A stretch of DNA of 64,000 nt, from contig NZ_BCNO01000003.1 in assembly GCF_001514535.1 (NCBI RefSeq), positions 61,344-125,343 on the forward strand. The letters run 5' to 3'. The notes under the pieces were generated by a model. It saw only the letters and a program-made list of their open reading frames with translations. It did no database searches and was not told the origin of the DNA. This stretch comes from Thermodesulfovibrio aggregans. Lineage in GTDB: Bacteria > Nitrospirota > Thermodesulfovibrionia > Thermodesulfovibrionales > Thermodesulfovibrionaceae. Each line of letters opens with the position of its first letter. Positions within the stretch are counted from its first letter, which is position 1. This document shows positions 44,093 through 53,319 of this stretch, piece after piece. The translations under genes were made by a program, and so were the position numbers.

Positions 44093-45481
44093 CTAATACT
44101 CAGAACTAAAAAAAACCTGTTCTAAAGCCTTTCCAAGCAGAGGTATCTCTCTTTCCTGAATTGTTCTTGCATCAAGAACAAAAGAGTCATCCTTTATTCT
44201 TCCAATGACTGGAGGTTGAGTGTATCTCAGCCTTTTTGCCAATTCTTCTGGTTGAGCTGTCTTGATTGCTACAACATAGGTTTTAACTCCTGCTTCAGGA
44301 AGAGAACCTCCTCCTGGCATTGATAAATCCTCTTTCAAATTTGCCTCAATCCCTTTGTTTTTAAGCATTTTCATTATTCTAACTGCCCTTTTTCTGATTT
44401 TTTCTGGAGGTTCAAGAATCATGCGAAGAGTGGGAATTTTTTCAATAGCTTCTTTTTCATCAAGATAAAGCATTAAAGTTGCCTCAAGAGCTGAAAGAGT
44501 GAGTTTGTCAACTCTTAAAGCACGCATTAGAGGATTTTTTGATATTTTTTCAACGAACATAGATTTACCGATTATAAATCCAGCCTGAGTTCCTCCAAGA
44601 AGTTTATCTCCACTAAAAGTAACAATATCTGGACCTTCATTTATTACTTCCTGAACTGAAGGTTCTTCATAAAATCCATACTTTTTTAAATCAATGAAAC
44701 ATCCGCTACCAAGGTCAACCATTACTGGAATGCCTTTGTTTTTTCCGAGTTCGCATAACCGTCTTATTGAGACCTCTTCTGTAAATCCAATGATTTTAAA
44801 ATTTGACCTATGAACCTTCATAAGAAGTGCGGTGTTTTCAGTTATTGCATTTTCATAATCACTTAAGCGAGTTTTGTTTGTTGTTCCAACTTCCTTTAAA
44901 ATCGCACCTGATTGAGCCATAACATCAGGAATTCTAAAAGAGCCACCTATCTCAACAAGTTCACCGCGCGAGACTATCACCTCTTTTCCATGAGCAAGTG
45001 TATTAAGAGTGAGAAAAACAGCAGCAGCATTGTTGTTTACTACAATAGCTGACTCTACATTCACGATTCTTTTAACTGCCTCAACAATGTGGGTATATCT
45101 CTTTCCTCTTTTACCTTTTTCAAGGTCATACTCAAGATTTGAGTAACTTTGAGCAATCTCGACCATATGTCTTATTGCTTCCTCTGGAAGTATTGCTCTA
45201 CCAAGATTGGTATGAATCACCACTCCTGTTGCGTTTATGACAGGTTTAAGAGAGTATCTTTTGCTTATCTGCCTTTTTATCTCTTCAACAATACTTTCTT
45301 CATCAATAACTGAAAACTTTTCATTTAAAAGTTTCAATCTTAATCTATCAAGAACTTTCCTTACGGATTCACGAACCTGAGAGTATGAGTATTCAGTAAT
45401 AAGGGCTTTTATCTTTTCATTCTTTAAAATCCTGTCAACTGACGGAATATTTCTCAAAAGATTGACTTTTTCCAGATCCAT
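44093..45481 (-). CDS. selA: L-seryl-tRNA(Sec) selenium transferase
   Basis: PLP enzyme that turns Ser-tRNA(Sec) into Sec-tRNA(Sec). 462 residues: [35 protein letters not shown], and the PLP lysine K293 in [15 protein letters not shown]. Implies that the organism inserts selenocysteine. selB, selC and selD are not in this window, and I saw no obvious selenoprotein here. Confidence 0.96.
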   Translation of the reverse strand: MDLEKVNLLRNIPSVDRILKNEKIKALITEYSYSQVRESVRKVLDRLRLKLLNEKFSVIDEESIVEEIKRQISKRYSLKPVINATGVVIHTNLGRAILPEEAIRHMVEIAQSYSNLEYDLEKGKRGKRYTHIVEAVKRIVNVESAIVVNNNAAAVFLTLNTLAHGKEVIVSRGELVEIGGSFRIPDVMAQSGAILKEVGTTNKTRLSDYENAITENTALLMKVHRSNFKIIGFTEEVSIRRLCELGKNKGIPVMVDLGSGCFIDLKKYGFYEEPSVQEVINEGPDIVTFSGDKLLGGTQAGFIIGKSMFVEKISKNPLMRALRVDKLTLSALEATLMLYLDEKEAIEKIPTLRMILEPPEKIRKRAVRIMKMLKNKGIEANLKEDLSMPGGGSLPEAGVKTYVVAIKTAQPEELAKRLRYTQPPVIGRIKDDSFVLDARTIQEREIPLLGKALEQVFFSSEY

Positions 45482-45494
45482 CTTATGTGTTCGT

Positions 45495-45806
45495 CTATTC
45501 TTTTAATTTCTCTTCAATCTTGGAAATCCTCAGATTCATCTCATTTATTGTAGATTTTAGATTTTCAAGATCCTGTCTTGTTGCCAGATTCATTCCCTGA
45601 ATTGCTTTCTCAATCATCTCTTTAAAGTTTTCCTTAAAGCTTTCTTTTGCCTCTTCAGATTTAGAAATAAATTCATTAACTATTTTTGCTGCCTCAGATT
45701 CACTCATCTTCCCTCTCTTTACAAGATCATTAAGAAAATCCTTAAGTACTTCTTGCATCCCCAGACAGGCAAAGATCATGTTTTTGAATATATCCTGCAA
45801 TGCCAT
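45495..45806 (-). CDS. Small helical protein, phasin-like
   Basis: 103 residues, almost entirely helical. It starts LQDIFKNMIFACLGMQEVLKDFL and ends in a heptad coiled coil (LENLKSTINEMNLRISKIEEKL). The layout resembles the PhaF/PhaI-like phasin family (COG3937 type), which can be found in bacteria without PHA. No catalytic residues. Lies between alaS and selA. Function uncertain. Confidence 0.65.
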   Translation of the reverse strand: MALQDIFKNMIFACLGMQEVLKDFLNDLVKRGKMSESEAAKIVNEFISKSEEAKESFKENFKEMIEKAIQGMNLATRQDLENLKSTINEMNLRISKIEEKLKE

Positions 45807-45822
45807 TCCTTACTCCTCCTTA

Positions 45823-48444
45823 TCACTTTTTTATAAGTTGATAAAATATCTCGACTGCTTTATCAATGCTTTCACCATCAGGGCATCCACCCTGAGCAGA
45901 ATCAGCTCTTCCTCCACCTTTGCCCCCAACAGCCTGAGTTATCTCTTTTAAAAGTTTTCCAGCATCATATGTATTTGTAGCATCTTTTGTAACTGAAAGA
46001 ACTAAAACTCCCTGTCCATCAGTTTTTGAGGCAAGTAAAATAACTGCTGGATGTAGTTTCTCTCTGATTTTGTCTGAAATTATTCTTAAAGATTTAATAT
46101 CAACACCTTCAAGTTTTACTGCCAGAGCTTTAACTCCATCTATCTCTTTAGCCTGCTTAATATAATCATCAATACTGAGGCTGAAAAGTTTTTCCTTCAG
46201 TGTTTCAACTTCCTGTTGCTTTAGTTTTAATTCATTGATGACTTTTTCTACTGCTTTAACCGGGTCTGCTGATTTAAGAATCTGAGAAATCTCTCTTATC
46301 TGCTCCCTTTGTCTGTTGGCATACTCAAAGGCATACATGCCTGTGAGAGCTTCTACTCTTCTTATTCCCGATGCAACAGAGCCTTCTGAGGTAATATAGA
46401 AACTTCCGATCTCACCGGTAGCTCTGCAGTGAGTACCGCCACAGAGTTCTTTACTGAATCCAAGAATTTTTACAACTCTTACAGTATCTTCATACTTATC
46501 TTCAAAGAGAGCTATAACTCCCTCATTTAGTGCCTCATCAAGGGATTTTATCTCTACTGTAACAGGCAGATTTTCAACTATTTTTTCGTTAACAATGGTC
46601 TCAATTTCCCGTATCTCATCTTCAGTTAAAGCTTCAAAATGTGTAAAGTCAAAACGAAGTCTGTCAGGTGCAACAAGACTGCCAGCCTGTTTTACATGTT
46701 CTCCAAGAACAGCTCTTAAAGCACTATGCAGAAGATGAGTGGCTGTATGATTTCTTGCAATTGCTTTTCTTCTTTCTATGTCAATTTTCGCAAAAACACT
46801 GTCACCTTCTTTTAAGTTTCCTTCAATTACTCTTACTTTATGACAATGAACTCCTGCTATTTTTTTTGTATCAAAGACCTCTGCTTTACCTGAATTTGAA
46901 ATTATTATTCCTGTGTCTCCTATCTGTCCACCAGATTCAGCATAAAAAGGAGTTTCATAGATAAAAATCTCTCCCTCTTCGTCTTTTTCGAGTGTTTTAA
47001 CAATTTTTTTATCTTTTACAATTGCATAAATAGTTGTTTGTACTTCGTAGTCAGTATAACCTGTGAATCTAAATTTTTCTGGAGCAAGCTCTAACTCTCT
47101 ATATACTTCATCCATTCCTACTTCCTGAGCTTTTAAGGCTGCCCTGGCACGCTCACGCTGTTTATTAAGCTCACGGTGAAAACCTATCTCATCAAGTTCC
47201 AACTCAGAGTCCCTTACCATTTCTCTTATCAAATCAATCGGTAAACCAAAGGTATCATATAGTCTAAAAATCTCTTCTCCGGGAAAGACATTTGAACCTG
47301 ATTTCTTAATATTGTTAACAGCTTCATCAAAGATCTGCTGAGCTCTCTCAAGAGTTTTGATAAATCTCTCTTCTTCTATTTTTATGACTTTTTCAATTCT
47401 TTTTCTTTCAGAGACAATTTCAGGATATACTGCCCCTAAGGTTTCACTAACAGGCTCAACAAATCTATAAAAAGTAACACCATCATACTCAAGTAGCTTA
47501 ATATGTCTTAGTGCCCTTCTTATGATTCTTCTTAAAACATAGCCTCTTCCTTCATTTGATGGGATAAGTCCTTCAGCTATCAAAAATGTGGAAGCTCTTA
47601 TGTGATCTGCAATAACTTTTATTGATATATCTGTTTTTCTTTCTTTACCATAGTTAACATTTAGTACTGAACAAATCTTTGAAATAATCGGCTCAAAGAG
47701 ATCTGTGTCAAAATTTGTTTTCTTCCCTTGCAAAACTGCTGTAATTCTCTCCAATCCCATACCTGTATCAATGCTTGGTTTTGGCAGAGGAGTCAGAGTT
47801 CCATCTTCATCTTTGTTGTATTGCATAAAAACAAGATTCCAGAGCTCAAGAAATCTATCACAGTCACATCCAACAGAGCAATCTGCTCTACCACATCCAA
47901 AATCTTGCCCTTGATCAATTATTATCTCTGAACAGGGTCCGCAAGGACCAGTGTCTCCCATCTGCCAGAAGTTATCCTTTTCACCAAGCCTAACTATTCT
48001 TTCCGTTGGAATTCCAATTTCTTTTTCCCAGATATGAGCAGCCTCATCATCTTCTCTGTAAACTGAAACCCAGAGTTTTTCCTTTGGAAGTTTGAAGTGT
48101 TCTGTTAAAAGTTTCCAGGCAAAAAATATTGCCTCTCTCTTAAAGTAATCACCGAAGGAGAAATTACCGAGCATCTCAAAAAAAGTATGATGTCTTGCAG
48201 TGAATCCAACATTTTCAAGGTCACTGTGCTTTCCACCTGCACGCATACATTTCTGACAGGTTGTAGCTCTACTGTAAGGCCTTTGTTCTTCTCCGAGGAA
48301 AACTTTTTTAAATTGAACCATTCCTGCATTTGTAAATAACAATGAAGGATCGTCCTTAGGAATCAGCGGAGAACTTTTCACAAGTTCATGACCGTTGTTG
48401 ACAAAGTAATCCAGAAAGAGACTCCTTATTTCAGAACTCTTCAT
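45823..48444 (-). CDS. alaS: Alanyl-tRNA synthetase
   Basis: 873 residues, full length: class II catalytic core (SPLIPKDDPSLLFTNAGMVQF, RATTCQKCMRAGGKHSDLENVG, HHTFFEMLGNFSFGDYFK), editing domain (HTATHLLHSALR and CGGTHCRATGEIG) and C-terminal DHHA1 domain with the Gly-rich GKGGGRADSAQGG. A Cys-rich segment (CGRADCSVGCDCDRF) near residue 185 is a probable zinc site. Confidence 0.98.
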   Translation of the reverse strand: MKSSEIRSLFLDYFVNNGHELVKSSPLIPKDDPSLLFTNAGMVQFKKVFLGEEQRPYSRATTCQKCMRAGGKHSDLENVGFTARHHTFFEMLGNFSFGDYFKREAIFFAWKLLTEHFKLPKEKLWVSVYREDDEAAHIWEKEIGIPTERIVRLGEKDNFWQMGDTGPCGPCSEIIIDQGQDFGCGRADCSVGCDCDRFLELWNLVFMQYNKDEDGTLTPLPKPSIDTGMGLERITAVLQGKKTNFDTDLFEPIISKICSVLNVNYGKERKTDISIKVIADHIRASTFLIAEGLIPSNEGRGYVLRRIIRRALRHIKLLEYDGVTFYRFVEPVSETLGAVYPEIVSERKRIEKVIKIEEERFIKTLERAQQIFDEAVNNIKKSGSNVFPGEEIFRLYDTFGLPIDLIREMVRDSELELDEIGFHRELNKQRERARAALKAQEVGMDEVYRELELAPEKFRFTGYTDYEVQTTIYAIVKDKKIVKTLEKDEEGEIFIYETPFYAESGGQIGDTGIIISNSGKAEVFDTKKIAGVHCHKVRVIEGNLKEGDSVFAKIDIERRKAIARNHTATHLLHSALRAVLGEHVKQAGSLVAPDRLRFDFTHFEALTEDEIREIETIVNEKIVENLPVTVEIKSLDEALNEGVIALFEDKYEDTVRVVKILGFSKELCGGTHCRATGEIGSFYITSEGSVASGIRRVEALTGMYAFEYANRQREQIREISQILKSADPVKAVEKVINELKLKQQEVETLKEKLFSLSIDDYIKQAKEIDGVKALAVKLEGVDIKSLRIISDKIREKLHPAVILLASKTDGQGVLVLSVTKDATNTYDAGKLLKEITQAVGGKGGGRADSAQGGCPDGESIDKAVEIFYQLIKK

Positions 48445-48447
48445 CTA

Positions 48448-48789
48448 TTACTCCTCACTTATTATTCTCTGTTCATTGCTAATTATATAAGTAAGCTTAC
48501 CATCAACAAAAATAAGCCTTGATTTCAAGAGTCCTAAAGATGAGGAATAAATCCATTCCTCTCTTGGCTTTCCTTTCTCAGGAGTAAGAACCCTTACAGA
48601 GGAAGGATTACCCCATGACAGTCTTACCTGTTCCTTTGTCATTCCAAGTGCTATTTCTCCCTTTGCAATTTTCTCCTGAATATCTGGTGGATAATTTTTA
48701 ATCTCATCATAAGTATATCTGACGCCCTGAGAGGCACATCCAAAAATAAATAATACAATAATTAAGGTGATTATAATTCTCATGCTCAA
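48448..48789 (-). CDS. Small BamE/SmpA-like lipoprotein
   Basis: 113 residues with a lipobox FGCAS (Cys18). The later IALGMTKEQVRLSWGNPSSV is the pattern seen at the start of the SmpA/BamE-type fold, followed by EEWIYSSSLGLLKSRLIFVDGKL. It may help outer-membrane assembly, but the family is broad and this is an inference. Between recX and alaS, overlapping recX by four bases. Confidence 0.72.
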   Translation of the reverse strand: MSMRIIITLIIVLFIFGCASQGVRYTYDEIKNYPPDIQEKIAKGEIALGMTKEQVRLSWGNPSSVRVLTPEKGKPREEWIYSSSLGLLKSRLIFVDGKLTYIISNEQRIISEE

Positions 48790-49271
48790 TCCTCCCTGAA
48801 AATTTTATCCTCAGGAGACTCAATGTCTCCTAAACTGTCATTTATACATTTATTTACAGTCTCCCATGAAAAGCCTCTTCTGAGAAGATATCCTGCTATT
48901 TTAGCCTTTTTTTTGTTAAATGAGTTATTTTTAATTAAATGAAGTTTTCTCTGAATCAGTTTTTTAGCTATGGCGAGTTCATCTATTTGAGGAATACTCT
49001 CAATCAATTCTTTGTCAATACCCTTTCTTACAAGATAGTTTTTTAACCCCATAGTTCCAAGAAATCTATCTTCTGCGAGTTTTTCCGCCTTCTGGATAAA
49101 TTTAGTGTCATCTATGAATCCATTTTGCTTTAGATATTTAACTACTTCATCAATCTCTGTGTCCGAAAATCCTTTTCTATGAAGTCTATTTCTTAACTCA
49201 GCCTCTGTTCTATCTTTTTTAGTGATTAACATTAATGCATATTTCAGTGTTTCACTGTTCTGCTTTTTCAC
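48786..49271 (-). CDS. recX: RecX regulatory protein
   Basis: Modulates RecA filaments. 161 residues made of three-helix RecX repeats: [26 protein letters not shown], then [34 protein letters not shown], then [16 protein letters not shown]. Directly follows recA with a 20-base overlap, the standard arrangement. Confidence 0.92.
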   Translation of the reverse strand: MKKQNSETLKYALMLITKKDRTEAELRNRLHRKGFSDTEIDEVVKYLKQNGFIDDTKFIQKAEKLAEDRFLGTMGLKNYLVRKGIDKELIESIPQIDELAIAKKLIQRKLHLIKNNSFNKKKAKIAGYLLRRGFSWETVNKCINDSLGDIESPEDKIFRED

Positions 49272-50277
49272 CTTCCATGACCTTTGGTTTCAATCCATAG
49301 GCATCCAGAACCTTGGAGTAAATTTCATTAAAAATCTCCGGATGAGTTTTTAGATACTCTTTAGCATTCTCTCTTCCTTGAGCAAATCTCGTTCCGTTGT
49401 AGTTATACCACGCACCCGATTTTTCTATAATTCCCTTTTCTACAGCAAGATCAAGAATCTCACCGGTTTTTGATATTCCCTCATTAAAGTAGATGTCAAA
49501 GTGAGCCTCTTTAAATGGGGGTGCCACCTTATTTTTTACAATCTTTACCCTTACTCTACCACCTGTTGTTTCCTGTCCTTCCTTCAATACATCTGTTTTT
49601 CTTATGTCTAATCTCATTGAAGCATAAAACTTAAGTGCTGTTCCTCCAGGTGTTGTCTCGGGATTTCCGAACATTACACCAATTTTCTGCCTCAGTTGAT
49701 TTATAAATATCACAACTGTATGCGACTTTGATATAGCTGCAGTGAGCTTTCTCAATGCCTGACTCATAAGCCTTGCCTGAAGACCTGGAAGACTGTCTCC
49801 CATTTCTCCCTCTATTTCTGCTTTTGGAACAAGTGCAGCCACTGAATCAATTACAATGATATCTACAGCTCCGCTTCTTACAAGTGTTTCTGTCACCTCT
49901 AAAGCCTGCTCACCTGTGTCAGGCTGGCTTATTAGTAAATTCTCAACATCAACTCCCAATTTTGAAGCATAATTAACATCAAGAGCATGCTCTGCATCTA
50001 TAAAAGCTGCAATACCACCAAGTTTCTGAGCTTCTGCAATGGCATGAAGAGCAAGAGTTGTTTTCCCTGATGATTCGGGACCAAATATTTCTATTACTCT
50101 TCCACGGGGATATCCTCCTACACCGGTTGCTATATCTAAAGAAATTGAACCTGTTGGAATTACACTTATTCCTTCTGCCTGTGCTTTTGTTCCAAGACGC
50201 ATTATAGCGCCTTTGCCAAAATTCCTCTCAATCTGGGATATGGCTACTTCCAATGCTTTTAATTTTTCCTTATTCAT
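49252..50277 (-). CDS. recA: Recombinase RecA
   Basis: Homologous recombination and SOS co-protease. 341 residues: Walker [29 protein letters not shown], Walker [13 protein letters not shown], loop L2 region [22 protein letters not shown]. Ribosome-binding site AGAGGTG. An extended -10 lies about 25 bases upstream; I see no obvious LexA-type palindrome there. Confidence 0.99.
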   Translation of the reverse strand: MNKEKLKALEVAISQIERNFGKGAIMRLGTKAQAEGISVIPTGSISLDIATGVGGYPRGRVIEIFGPESSGKTTLALHAIAEAQKLGGIAAFIDAEHALDVNYASKLGVDVENLLISQPDTGEQALEVTETLVRSGAVDIIVIDSVAALVPKAEIEGEMGDSLPGLQARLMSQALRKLTAAISKSHTVVIFINQLRQKIGVMFGNPETTPGGTALKFYASMRLDIRKTDVLKEGQETTGGRVRVKIVKNKVAPPFKEAHFDIYFNEGISKTGEILDLAVEKGIIEKSGAWYNYNGTRFAQGRENAKEYLKTHPEIFNEIYSKVLDAYGLKPKVMEGEKAEQ

Positions 50278-50302
50278 AAAACACCTCTTAAAGCTTTTAT
50301 TT

Positions 50303-50311
50303 ATTATACCA
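50303..50311 (-). promoter_or_regulatory. Extended -10 promoter of recA
   Basis: On the minus strand TGGTATAAT, in the 39-base gap between thpR and recA. It leaves a leader of about 20 bases with a ribosome-binding site, unlike the leaderless cases. Confidence 0.55.
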
Positions 50312-50316
50312 TTAAT

Positions 50317-50877
50317 TTATTTAAGCAAAGGAAACATCTCAAGAACCGAATAAATTGAGCCTTTTGGAGTTAATGTGCTTTTCATTAAAGCAAACTCTTT
50401 AACCTGAAACTCAAAATATCTGGGATGGTCAGAGAATTTTTTCGAAATTTTTTCAAAAAAGTACTTTCCATTCCTTTGATTCTTTACTCTTGCTAAAGTT
50501 ATATGAGGCTTAAACTCTCTTTCTTCTCTTTGAAAACCAAGGCAGGAAAGTTCCTCATCAATCCTTTTTGCTAATAGCTTGAGTGTATCTGAATTTTCTG
50601 TCCCTATCCATATAACCCTTGGTTTGACTCTGTCTGGAAAAACTCCAGGATGTGTAGTTTTTATTTTAAAATTAGAAAACTCACCTGCAACAACTCTTAA
50701 TACATTGATTAAATGGGGTATAACTTTTTCCTCAACCTCACCAAGAAATTTTAATGTAATATGAAAGTTTTCTTTCTGAACAACATTGATTCCTTCCATT
50801 GGTAGTTGAAATTTGGTAAGTTCTGCAAGAAACTCTCTAACTTCCATTGGAAGTTCTATTGCTAAAAAAAGACGCAT
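50317..50877 (-). CDS. thpR: RNA 2',3'-cyclic phosphodiesterase
   Basis: 186 residues of the 2H phosphoesterase superfamily with two HxTx motifs: HITLKFLGE near residue 44 and HITLARVK near 130. Opens RLFLAIELP, typical of LigT/ThpR. Opens 2',3'-cyclic RNA ends. Six bases after pgpA. No clear ribosome-binding site. Confidence 0.94.
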   Translation of the reverse strand: MRLFLAIELPMEVREFLAELTKFQLPMEGINVVQKENFHITLKFLGEVEEKVIPHLINVLRVVAGEFSNFKIKTTHPGVFPDRVKPRVIWIGTENSDTLKLLAKRIDEELSCLGFQREEREFKPHITLARVKNQRNGKYFFEKISKKFSDHPRYFEFQVKEFALMKSTLTPKGSIYSVLEMFPLLK

Positions 50878-50883
50878 AAAATA

Positions 50884-51330
50884 TCATACCAGAAGAAAGA
50901 TTCTTATTAAAAGATTGCTTATGAATCCTGCCAACAAATCATCAATCATAATACCTAATCCACCGCCAATTCTTTCAGCCTGCCTTATCGGAGGAGGTTT
51001 GATTATATCAAAAAATCTAAAAATCAAAAATCCTGCAAGCAAAATTTTCCAGTCCATTGGAAGAAAAATGACTGCTGTAAGACAACCTACAAACTCATCT
51101 ATAACTATCCAGTTAGGGTCTTTAACTTTATAATGTTTTGCCAACATTTCTGAAGAAACTATTCCTACAAACAAAGCAACTATGAGTATTGCCAATAAAA
51201 TCATATTGTCAGGTTTAAAAATCAATAAAAAAGTAATTACAAATGCAGAAGCCATTGTGCCTGGTGCAACAGGAAAATATCCAATAAAAAAAACAGTAGC
51301 AATAATCTTGGAAAGCATTAAAGTCTTCAC
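50884..51330 (-). CDS. pgpA: Phosphatidylglycerophosphatase A
   Basis: Makes phosphatidylglycerol from PGP. 148 residues with the PgpA pattern YFPVAPGTMASAF, DPNWIVIDEFVGCLTAV and FRFFDIIKPPPIRQAERIGGGLGIMIDDLLAG (acidic metal ligands), across four hydrophobic segments. A GTG start at 51330 gives 148 residues; an ATG at 51318 is the alternative. CATAAT ends six bases before the GTG on this strand. Confidence 0.93.
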   Translation of the reverse strand: MKTLMLSKIIATVFFIGYFPVAPGTMASAFVITFLLIFKPDNMILLAILIVALFVGIVSSEMLAKHYKVKDPNWIVIDEFVGCLTAVIFLPMDWKILLAGFLIFRFFDIIKPPPIRQAERIGGGLGIMIDDLLAGFISNLLIRIFLLV

Positions 51331-51336
51331 TGTTCT

Positions 51337-51342
51337 ATTATG
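51337..51342 (-). promoter_or_regulatory. Possible -10 of pgpA-recA run, adjacent to GTG start
   Basis: Reads CATAAT on the minus strand, six bases before the pgpA GTG. If the GTG is the true start the transcript would be leaderless. With the ATG at 51318 the leader would be about 12 bases. Confidence 0.35.
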
Positions 51343-51413
51343 CTTTGCAAAATTAGTTTAGTCAAGAATATGGACATAATTGAATTGTTCCTGAAAAATA
51401 GGTTACACTTCAT

Positions 51414-51419
51414 TATAAT
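51414..51419 (+). promoter_or_regulatory. -10 box of cheW
   Basis: TATAAT 21 bases before the cheW ATG, with GGGGGA as ribosome-binding site between. The -35 is weak. I see no sigma-28 (flagellar) consensus. Confidence 0.5.
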
Positions 51420-51440
51420 TTAAGATTTTAGGGGGACAAG

Positions 51441-51956
51441 ATGGATACAGCATTGGTAGTAAGTGAGAAAAAAACAGGTAAAGATTCAAAAATTCTTCAA
51501 CTTGTTACATTTACTCTTGGTGGAGAGGAGTACGCAGTTGACATTCTTAAGGTTCAAGAAATAAATAGAATGAAGGAAATAACAAGAGTTCCCAATGCTC
51601 CATACTATGTTGAAGGAGTCATAAATCTCCGTGGAAAAGTAATTCCCGTGGTTAGTCTTAGAAAAAAATTCGGTCTTCCCGAGGAAGAGGAAACTTCAAA
51701 ACAGAGAATTATGATTATGGATATTCAGGGTATTACTATTGGACTTATAGTGGACTCTGTTTCTGAAGTTTTAAGAATATCCACTGATATAGTAGAACCA
51801 CCACCTCCAATGACCTATTCTGTGAGCTCAGAATTTATTTGGGGGATTGCAAAACTTGAAGACAGACTTATTATACTTCTTGATATGGATAGACTTATTG
51901 GCAAAGAAGAAAGCGCAGGAATGGTCGAAGCTGCCGAAAAAGTGGCTATTGAATAA
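51441..51956 (+). CDS. cheW: CheW chemotaxis coupling protein
   Basis: Adapter between chemoreceptors and CheA. 171 residues: QLVTFTLGGEEYAVDILKVQEINRM, then VPNAPYYVEGVINLRGKVIPVVSLRKKF, then LIVDSVSEVLRI and LIILLDMDRL. Stands alone with no other che genes in the window. Its stop overlaps the 3' end of a convergent gene by 11 bases. Confidence 0.96.
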   Translation: MDTALVVSEKKTGKDSKILQLVTFTLGGEEYAVDILKVQEINRMKEITRVPNAPYYVEGVINLRGKVIPVVSLRKKFGLPEEEETSKQRIMIMDIQGITIGLIVDSVSEVLRISTDIVEPPPPMTYSVSSEFIWGIAKLEDRLIILLDMDRLIGKEESAGMVEAAEKVAIE

Positions 51957-52374
51957 TAGAGTTCCAATATTTTTTTCGGTGCTGTCTTCCTCCTCTCCAG
52001 CGGGGCTTCATGTTTTCATCACGAAACAAGTAAATTTTACCTGTTGATATATTGTGAATTGCCCTTGCAATTAAGAAAAGTTCTCCTTTTTTTGAAAAAA
52101 ACTTTGAACCATGGACTACTACTTCATCTCCCATATTTAAATTTATTTTTTCCTGTTCAATATACCATCCAGGCGCTGTAATAACATGATAAATTCTGTC
52201 ATTCTTTACAATGCCAATAACTACAGGTCCATGGTTTCTCTGGATAACTTCAGCAATTTTTCCCTTAATGGCAATTTCTGTGTTTGGGTCATAACTTTCC
52301 TCAAATTCTTGAGACCATGAAGAAGTAGTCAGGGTTATTAAAAAAATCATTATGAATACACTCCATTTCATCAT
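51946..52374 (-). CDS. Secreted OB-fold-like protein, unknown function
   Basis: About 143 residues: signal peptide (MKWSVFIMIFLITLTTSSWSQ), then a beta-rich domain EIAIKGKIAEVIQRNHGPVV, YHVITAPGWYIEQEKINLNMGDEVVVHGSKFF, KGELFLIARAI, reminiscent of OB-type small periplasmic domains, and a basic C-terminus (KPRWRGGRQHRKKY). The ATG at 52374 follows AAGGATT. A longer frame to 52419 would have to translate a hairpin and is rejected. Follows the two Spy/ZraP-like genes on the same strand and may serve the same envelope stress response (inference). Confidence 0.65.
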   Translation of the reverse strand: MMKWSVFIMIFLITLTTSSWSQEFEESYDPNTEIAIKGKIAEVIQRNHGPVVIGIVKNDRIYHVITAPGWYIEQEKINLNMGDEVVVHGSKFFSKKGELFLIARAIHNISTGKIYLFRDENMKPRWRGGRQHRKKYWNSIIQ

Positions 52375-52387
52375 TTTAATCCTTAAG

Positions 52388-52414
52388 AAGGGGGCTTGAG
52401 CCCCCTTAATTTTT
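52388..52414 (+). terminator. Strong hairpin between two minus-strand genes
   Basis: Perfect 8-bp stem AAGGGGGC/GCCCCCTT around TTGA, followed on the plus strand by AATTTTT. On the minus strand it lies directly after the ZraP-like gene and before the OB-fold-like gene but has no T-tract in that direction. It may act as an mRNA stabiliser or partial terminator there. Confidence 0.6.
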
Positions 52415-52763
52415 ACCATCCACAGATTCTTCTGATGTTTAATCCTTTTTTACCACCCGGAGCATAGGGAAGCCCCATTTCATAAGCCTTCTTGTGCATT
52501 TCAACTCTTAAGTTTGCTCTTTCCTGTTCTTTCTGTTTAATAGCATTCCAGTCTGGATTTGGTTGTGCCCACAGGGTAAGAAGTTCACCTCTCAGTTGTA
52601 GATCTTTCTGGTAAAGTGGCTGAACTTCTTTACAGTACTGCTGTGCCTTGGCTGGATCAACTCCTATCGGATACTGTGGACCCATTCCTTTCTGAGCAAA
52701 AGAAACACCGGCAAATACTGTTAATGCAGCTATCAATGTAAACACTGTTAAAAACTTTTTCAT
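52413..52763 (-). CDS. Spy/CpxP/ZraP-like periplasmic protein, second copy
   Basis: 116 residues: cleavable signal (FLTVFTLIAALTVFAGVSFAQ), then an LTXXQ/ZraP-like helical hairpin: VDPAKAQQYCKEVQPLYQK, LQLRGELLTLWAQPNPDWNAI, KQKEQERANLRVEMHKKAYE. Family members bind metals or act as periplasmic chaperones under envelope stress. Clearly a paralog of the gene upstream (shared AQPNPDWNAI and LRVEMxKKA). Good AAGGAGGT ribosome-binding site. Confidence 0.82.
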   Translation of the reverse strand: MKKFLTVFTLIAALTVFAGVSFAQKGMGPQYPIGVDPAKAQQYCKEVQPLYQKDLQLRGELLTLWAQPNPDWNAIKQKEQERANLRVEMHKKAYEMGLPYAPGGKKGLNIRRICGW

Positions 52764-52788
52764 TTCTCATACCTCCTTAAATAAAATT

Positions 52789-52815
52789 AATAAGAGAGGC
52801 AAAGCCCCTCTTATT
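52789..52815 (-). terminator. Terminator after first ZraP-like gene
   Basis: Starts right after the stop. 12-bp stem with one mismatch (AATAAGAGGGGC/GCCTCTCTTATT) and a three-base loop, followed on the minus strand by TTAATTTTATTT. It could reduce rather than block transcription into the second copy. Confidence 0.65.
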
Positions 52816-53199
52816 TTACCAGCATCTTCCACAATTTCCAAAGCCGTGCATTCTGCCAAATCCATGACCATATCCAAAGCCGTATTCCTGTGCCTTTTTC
52901 TGCATTTCTACTCTAAGTTGTGTCAGTTCCTGTTCTTTCTTTGTGATTGCATTCCAGTCTGGATTGGGCTGTGCATAAAGCTGTGCAAGCTCTCCTCTTA
53001 TCTGAAGCATCTTCTGTCTGAGTGAGGCTGTGTCAGTGTAAAATTTTTGAGCTTTTTCAGGGTCAACACTACCATAACCAGGACAGTTGTAACCGTATCC
53101 ACCATAACCAGGTCCTGCACCTTTCCATGCATAAGATGTTGCACCAATCAAAGCAACTGCAAAAAGAGCAACCAGAGCTATTATAAATGTTTTCTTCAT
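52816..53199 (-). CDS. Spy/CpxP/ZraP-like periplasmic protein, first copy
   Basis: 127 residues: signal peptide (FIIALVALFAVALIGATSYA), a Gly/Tyr-rich stretch (GPGYGGYGYNCPGYG), then the helical core QKFYTDTASLRQKMLQIRGE, LAQLYAQPNPDWNAITKKEQ, ELTQLRVEMQKKAQE, and a Gly/His/Cys tail (YGHGFGRMHGFGNCGRCW) suited to metal binding. Similar to ZraP zinc-resistance proteins. Strong AAAAGGAGG site. Upstream region carries a sigma-54-like element and tandem palindromes. Confidence 0.83.
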   Translation of the reverse strand: MKKTFIIALVALFAVALIGATSYAWKGAGPGYGGYGYNCPGYGSVDPEKAQKFYTDTASLRQKMLQIRGELAQLYAQPNPDWNAITKKEQELTQLRVEMQKKAQEYGFGYGHGFGRMHGFGNCGRCW

Positions 53200-53238
53200 C
53201 CTCCTTCACCTCCTTTTCTGTTTTTTATTTACTTAAAT

Positions 53239-53254
53239 ATCAATTTATATGCCA
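53239..53254 (-). promoter_or_regulatory. Sigma-54-like element upstream of ZraP-like genes
   Basis: On the minus strand TGGCATATAAATTGAT. The -24 TGGCA and the spacing to -12 fit the RpoN pattern (TGGCAyr-N4-TTGCw), but the -12 reads TTGAT, not TTGCT, so the match is imperfect. The same bases include TATAAA, which could serve a sigma-70 promoter instead. Confidence 0.35.
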
Positions 53255-53319
53255 GAACTGAAATATATTGATTTTATTAGATTTTATAGGGAATGGTTGA
53301 TAAATATTGTCTTTAGTTA

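Noticed and set aside
50278-50316. LexA/SOS box upstream of recA
   Set aside because: The 39-bp gap holds an extended -10 and a ribosome-binding site but no convincing palindrome of a known LexA type.
52375-52419. Longer start (ATG at 52419) for the OB-fold-like gene
   Set aside because: It would put a perfect 8-bp hairpin in the first codons and place residues before the signal peptide; the ATG at 52374 has an AAGGA site.
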